Positions 5,491-8,390 of a DNA stretch of 8,390 nt are shown here, piece after piece. Below the pieces are notes generated by a model that did not search any database, was not told the DNA's origin, and worked only from the letters and a program-made list of their open reading frames with translations. Position numbers and translations under genes: made by a program. The DNA is taken from positions 1-8,390 of the forward strand of contig CAMCOB010000053.1 of NCBI GenBank assembly GCA_945876305.1. The letters are read 5' to 3'. This DNA is from Bifidobacterium breve (GTDB lineage Bacteria; Actinomycetota; Thermoleophilia; Miltoncostaeales; Miltoncostaeaceae). Positions within the stretch are counted from its first letter, which is position 1. Every line of letters starts with the position of its first letter.

Positions 5491-8036
5491 TCCGATTCAT
5501 CCTCGCCGGTCTGCGCCAGCGCAAGCTGCGCGCTGGGCTCACCGCCACCGCCATCCTGCTTGGCGTCGCCATGGTCACGGGCACCCTGGTGCTCACCAGC
5601 CAGATCACCCGCGCGTTCGATGAGATCTTCCAGTCGGCCAATCAGGGTGTGGATGTGCGGGTCACCCCGCACATAGACTTCGAGGGCCGGTTCGGGTCCA
5701 TTCCCACGTTGCCCGAGTCGTTCGTGGCAAAGGTGAAGGGCATTGAGGGTGTGGCCGCCGCCGCTCCCGAGATCGCCGCGCTTGGATCGCCTGTCATCAA
5801 CGGCGAGTACGTGCAGGCCACCGGCGCCCCGTCATTCGTGTTCGCGCTCGAGCCGCCTCCATTCCAGGCCACCACCCTGGCGAGCGGCCGCTATCCCCAG
5901 GCATCCGGTGAGGTGGCGGTCAACCAGGGGCTCGCCGATTCGCGCGGTGTGGGTATCGGGTCGCGTATGGGCATCGCCACGCCCAAGGGCGTGCGACCGG
6001 TCACCATCACCGGGCTCGTCACCTTCGCCAACATCAGTTCAATCGGTGGCGCCACCATCACCATCGCGCCCATCGCCGACGTGCAGCGCTGGTACCAGAT
6101 GGAGGGCAAGATCAACTCCATTGCGGTGTCGGCAAAGCCCGGGGTTTCGCCCACTGAGCTGGCGCGGTCACTTGCGGCTGGCCTGCCACGCACTGTTGAC
6201 GTTGCCACGGGTCAGCAGGACGCCGCCAAGCAGGCCAAGCGCACCACCGATGCCATCAACAACTTCCTGCGTCCGGCGCTATTGGCGTTCGGATTCATCG
6301 CCTTGTTTGTGGGCGCCTTCATTATCTTCAACACCTTCTCCATCACGGTGGCCCAGCGCCTGCGCGAGCTCGGTCTGCTTCGCACCATCGGGGCGAGCCG
6401 CCGTCAGGTGATGTGGTCGGTGGTGGGCGAGGCCCTGGTAATCGGTCTTGTTGCGGGCATCGTTGGGTTGGCCGCCGGCTACGGGTTCGCATGGCTGCTT
6501 GTGAAGGTGTTCGATGCATTCCTGCCCGGCGGTATCCCCGTGGCGGCGGCGCAGTTGTCGCCGGGCATTGCGCTCATCGCGCTCTTGGTGGGTGTGGGAG
6601 TCACCGTGGTGGCGGCGCTCATCCCCGCCTTCCGTGCCAGTCGCGTGCCGCCCATCGCCGCGCTGCGCGAGGGGGCTGAGATCCCACCCTCGCGTATTTC
6701 GCGCTTCACGCCCATCATCTCCGGCGTGCTGGCCGCCGCCGGCGTTGCGCTCATCGTGAGCGGGCTCACGAGCAACGGCGACGCAACCGACCGTCTCCTC
6801 ATCATGGCCCTCGGGTCATTTCTGGTGTTCGCCGCCATCGGTGCGCTCAGCCGCTACGCCGTGCCATTCCTTGCGCGTGTCATCGGGTGGCCGCTCGAGC
6901 GCCTGCCCGGTGCCTCAGGCGCCCTGGCGCGGCGTAACGCCACGCGTAATCCTGCGCGCACCGCCGCCACGGCCGCCGCACTGATGATCGGCATTGGGCT
7001 GGTGGCATTCGTCGCCGTGTTCGCCCAAGGCCTCAAGGCGTCATTTACCGATGCAATCGACAACACGCTGCGGGGCGATCTGATCGTGACCGGCCGTAGT
7101 TTCACGCCCATCCCGGCGGGTACCGTCACCGCCACCGCCAGCACCCCCGGCGTACGCGACGTGGTAGCCGCGGTGACTGATCGGGCGAAGGTTGACGGTG
7201 CCGGCAAGGCAATTGTCTATGGGCTCGACCCTGCAGCGGCCGAACGGACGCTCGGCCTGGAGTGGGTGCAGGGATCACCGGCGCTGCTCGGCCAACTGAA
7301 CAGCGGCACCGCGGTGGTGGAGTCGCAGTATGCGAAGAGCGGCAACCTCGCGGTGGGCGACATCATCTACGCGGCGTCATCCACGGGGAAGCGGTCGCAG
7401 TTCCGCGTCGCGGGTATCTACAAGGACCCTGACATCTTCAATCAGGGGTTCATCGTGGGGCAGCTGCCCTTCCAACGCGTATTTGCGGCGCGCGATCCCA
7501 TCTTCCTGGTGGCCACCGTTGATCCCGGGCGCGACCCGGTGGCAGTCAAGGACGCCGTGGCGCGTTCGCTCAAGCCGTATCCAATCGCCCAGGTGCGCAC
7601 CAATGCCGAGTACCGCGATGAGATCAGCAAGCAGGTGGATTCGATCCTGTACCTGCTGTACGTCCTGCTGGCGATGAGCGTGGTCATCTCGCTGTTCGGC
7701 ATCGTGAACACGCTGGTGCTGTCGATCACTGAGCGCATACGCGAGATCGGCATGCTGCGCGCCATCGGTCTCACCCGGTCGCAGCTGCGCCGCATGGTGC
7801 GCTACGAGAGCGTCATCACATCGGGTATCGGCGGGGTTATTGGGATCGTGCTGGGTGTCGCACTGGCCTGGGTTTTCTGTCTGGGGCTGGCCGATCAGGG
7901 AATCGTTTTCCGGGTGCCATGGCTGCAACTCGTGGTGTTCTTCGTGGTGTCCATTGCTGCTGGAGTGCTGGCTGCGGTCTTGCCTGCGCGCCGTGCCGCA
8001 CGCCTCGATCCGCTGGATGCCCTGCATTATGAATAG
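5487..8036 (+). CDS. FtsX/MacB-family ABC permease, duplicated, 10 predicted helices
   Basis: An 849-residue membrane partner of the preceding ATPase. A first helix (about 17-38) leads to a large extracytoplasmic MacB_PCD-like domain (about 40-260). A three-helix FtsX core follows (about 262-285, 311-337, 360-382) with the cytoplasmic RLRELGLLRTIGASRRQVMWSV motif and a closing PAFRASRVPPIAALREG. Two linker helices (about 411-428, 437-460) are followed by a second copy: NPARTAATAAALMIGIGLVAF (about 489-510), a second outer domain (about 515-718) and FtsX core helices (about 720-742, 774-797, 812-833) with RIREIGMLRAIGLTRSQLRRMV. It ends in PARRAARLDPLDALHYE. The two-copy, 10-helix layout resembles the duplicated permeases common in actinobacteria rather than four-helix MacB/LolC. 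GTG start overlaps the preceding stop by 4 bases. Substrate unknown: lipoprotein, lipid or peptide-type cargo, or signalling to an outer enzyme, are all possible. Confidence 0.94.
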   Translation: MIRFILAGLRQRKLRAGLTATAILLGVAMVTGTLVLTSQITRAFDEIFQSANQGVDVRVTPHIDFEGRFGSIPTLPESFVAKVKGIEGVAAAAPEIAALGSPVINGEYVQATGAPSFVFALEPPPFQATTLASGRYPQASGEVAVNQGLADSRGVGIGSRMGIATPKGVRPVTITGLVTFANISSIGGATITIAPIADVQRWYQMEGKINSIAVSAKPGVSPTELARSLAAGLPRTVDVATGQQDAAKQAKRTTDAINNFLRPALLAFGFIALFVGAFIIFNTFSITVAQRLRELGLLRTIGASRRQVMWSVVGEALVIGLVAGIVGLAAGYGFAWLLVKVFDAFLPGGIPVAAAQLSPGIALIALLVGVGVTVVAALIPAFRASRVPPIAALREGAEIPPSRISRFTPIISGVLAAAGVALIVSGLTSNGDATDRLLIMALGSFLVFAAIGALSRYAVPFLARVIGWPLERLPGASGALARRNATRNPARTAATAAALMIGIGLVAFVAVFAQGLKASFTDAIDNTLRGDLIVTGRSFTPIPAGTVTATASTPGVRDVVAAVTDRAKVDGAGKAIVYGLDPAAAERTLGLEWVQGSPALLGQLNSGTAVVESQYAKSGNLAVGDIIYAASSTGKRSQFRVAGIYKDPDIFNQGFIVGQLPFQRVFAARDPIFLVATVDPGRDPVAVKDAVARSLKPYPIAQVRTNAEYRDEISKQVDSILYLLYVLLAMSVVISLFGIVNTLVLSITERIREIGMLRAIGLTRSQLRRMVRYESVITSGIGGVIGIVLGVALAWVFCLGLADQGIVFRVPWLQLVVFFVVSIAAGVLAAVLPARRAARLDPLDALHYE

Positions 8037-8390
8037 GGCACGCCGGGCCGCGGCGTTGGCGCTGATCGCGCTCACCATCACGGCGGCTGGATGCTCGCGC
8101 AAGTCCGATGCTTCGGCGCCATCCAGCAGCGAGGCATCGGCGCGTATCGTGGCCACCGCCGGCTTCGGGGGCACGTCCCTGTTGGATGCCCCGGTATCGG
8201 TGGGCAGCTCGGTGATTGACGGCCTGCGGTCGGTCACTGCCGTGGAGACCGCCTACGGCGGCGGTTTCGTGGCGTCCATGCTGGGCCGTGGCACCGAGAC
8301 GTCACCGCCCGCCGACTGGTTCTTCTACGTCAATGGCATCGAGTCACCCGTGGGTGCGGCCCAGGTGACGCTGGGAGATGGCGACGTGGC
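8029..8390 (+). CDS. DUF4430-type lipoprotein, N-terminal part (runs off window)
   Basis: The first 120 codons of a secreted lipoprotein; the 3' end lies outside the window. A basic start (MNRARR), a hydrophobic core (AAALALIALTITAA) and the lipobox AAGC put the lipidated Cys at residue 22; Ala at -3 is less usual than Leu. After a Ser/Ala-rich linker, the segment RIVATAGFGGTSLLDAPVSVGSSVIDGLRSVTAVETAYGG and then DWFFYVNGIESPVGAAQVTLGDGDV matches the DUF4430 pattern (transcobalamin-like C-terminal, beta-grasp fold): aromatic-rich WFFYVNG, then G-A and a GDGDV turn. The start ATG overlaps the permease stop by 8 bases, with another in-frame ATG at 8017, and there is no strong ribosome-binding site, so translation is probably coupled. 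It is likely a partner or cargo of the ABC system just upstream. DUF4430 proteins can also sit near cobalamin or ECF transport genes, which might follow. Domain call rests on motif recall. Confidence 0.82.
   Translation, partial: MNRARRAAALALIALTITAAGCSRKSDASAPSSSEASARIVATAGFGGTSLLDAPVSVGSSVIDGLRSVTAVETAYGGGFVASMLGRGTETSPPADWFFYVNGIESPVGAAQVTLGDGDV

Noticed and set aside
7377..8237. Minus-strand open frame (286 codons) opposite the end of the permease and the DUF4430 gene
   Set aside because: It spans two well-supported plus-strand genes and is rich in His/Asp/Arg/Gln as mirror frames are; no motif or ribosome-binding site supports it.

Overview
The window is GC-rich throughout (about two thirds G+C by eye), with dense coding, frequent GTG starts, overlapping stop/start pairs and single-polypeptide ABC permeases. 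This fits a high-GC Gram-positive, most likely an actinomycete-type lineage (Actinomycetota, possibly Thermoleophilia-like). That placement is inferred from composition and protein style. There is no rRNA, tRNA, CRISPR array, insertion sequence or phage gene, and no gene-free stretch longer than about 100 bases.

Layout: (1) Bases 62-709 (+) encode a membrane-anchored, methionine-rich protein with two DUF305 four-helix units, each carrying an HH motif; this suggests metal handling, probably copper, outside the membrane. (2) It converges on a three-gene minus-strand cluster, and a long hairpin (723-756) sits between the two stop codons. Read in its own direction, the cluster encodes an ABC ATPase with a C-terminal TOBE-like region (4654-3560), a ferric-iron-type solute-binding lipoprotein with a Tyr-Tyr pair (3477-2440) and a two-domain permease (2375-762). 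Together they form a complete FbpABC/Fut-like Fe(III) importer in the order C-A-B. (3) A 95-base divergent control region (4655-4749) separates it from a plus-strand operon: a MacB/LolD-type ATPase (4750-5490), a 10-helix FtsX/MacB permease (5487-8036, GTGA overlap) and the start of a DUF4430 lipoprotein (from 8029, overlapping the permease stop and running off the window).

How they work together: the minus cluster should capture Fe(III) at the cell surface through the lipoprotein, pass it through the permease, and power this with the ATPase. The plus operon looks like a mechanotransmission-type ABC system that does not move a classical small solute. It would act on an extracytoplasmic lipoprotein, and the translationally linked DUF4430 protein is the obvious candidate partner.

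Most notable non-coding signals: a 14-base motif shared by the leaders of the two iron-transport genes, probably including their -10 boxes; a perfect 12-bp GC-only hairpin between the binding-protein and permease genes, followed by a permease start with no visible ribosome-binding site; and the convergent hairpin at 723-756.
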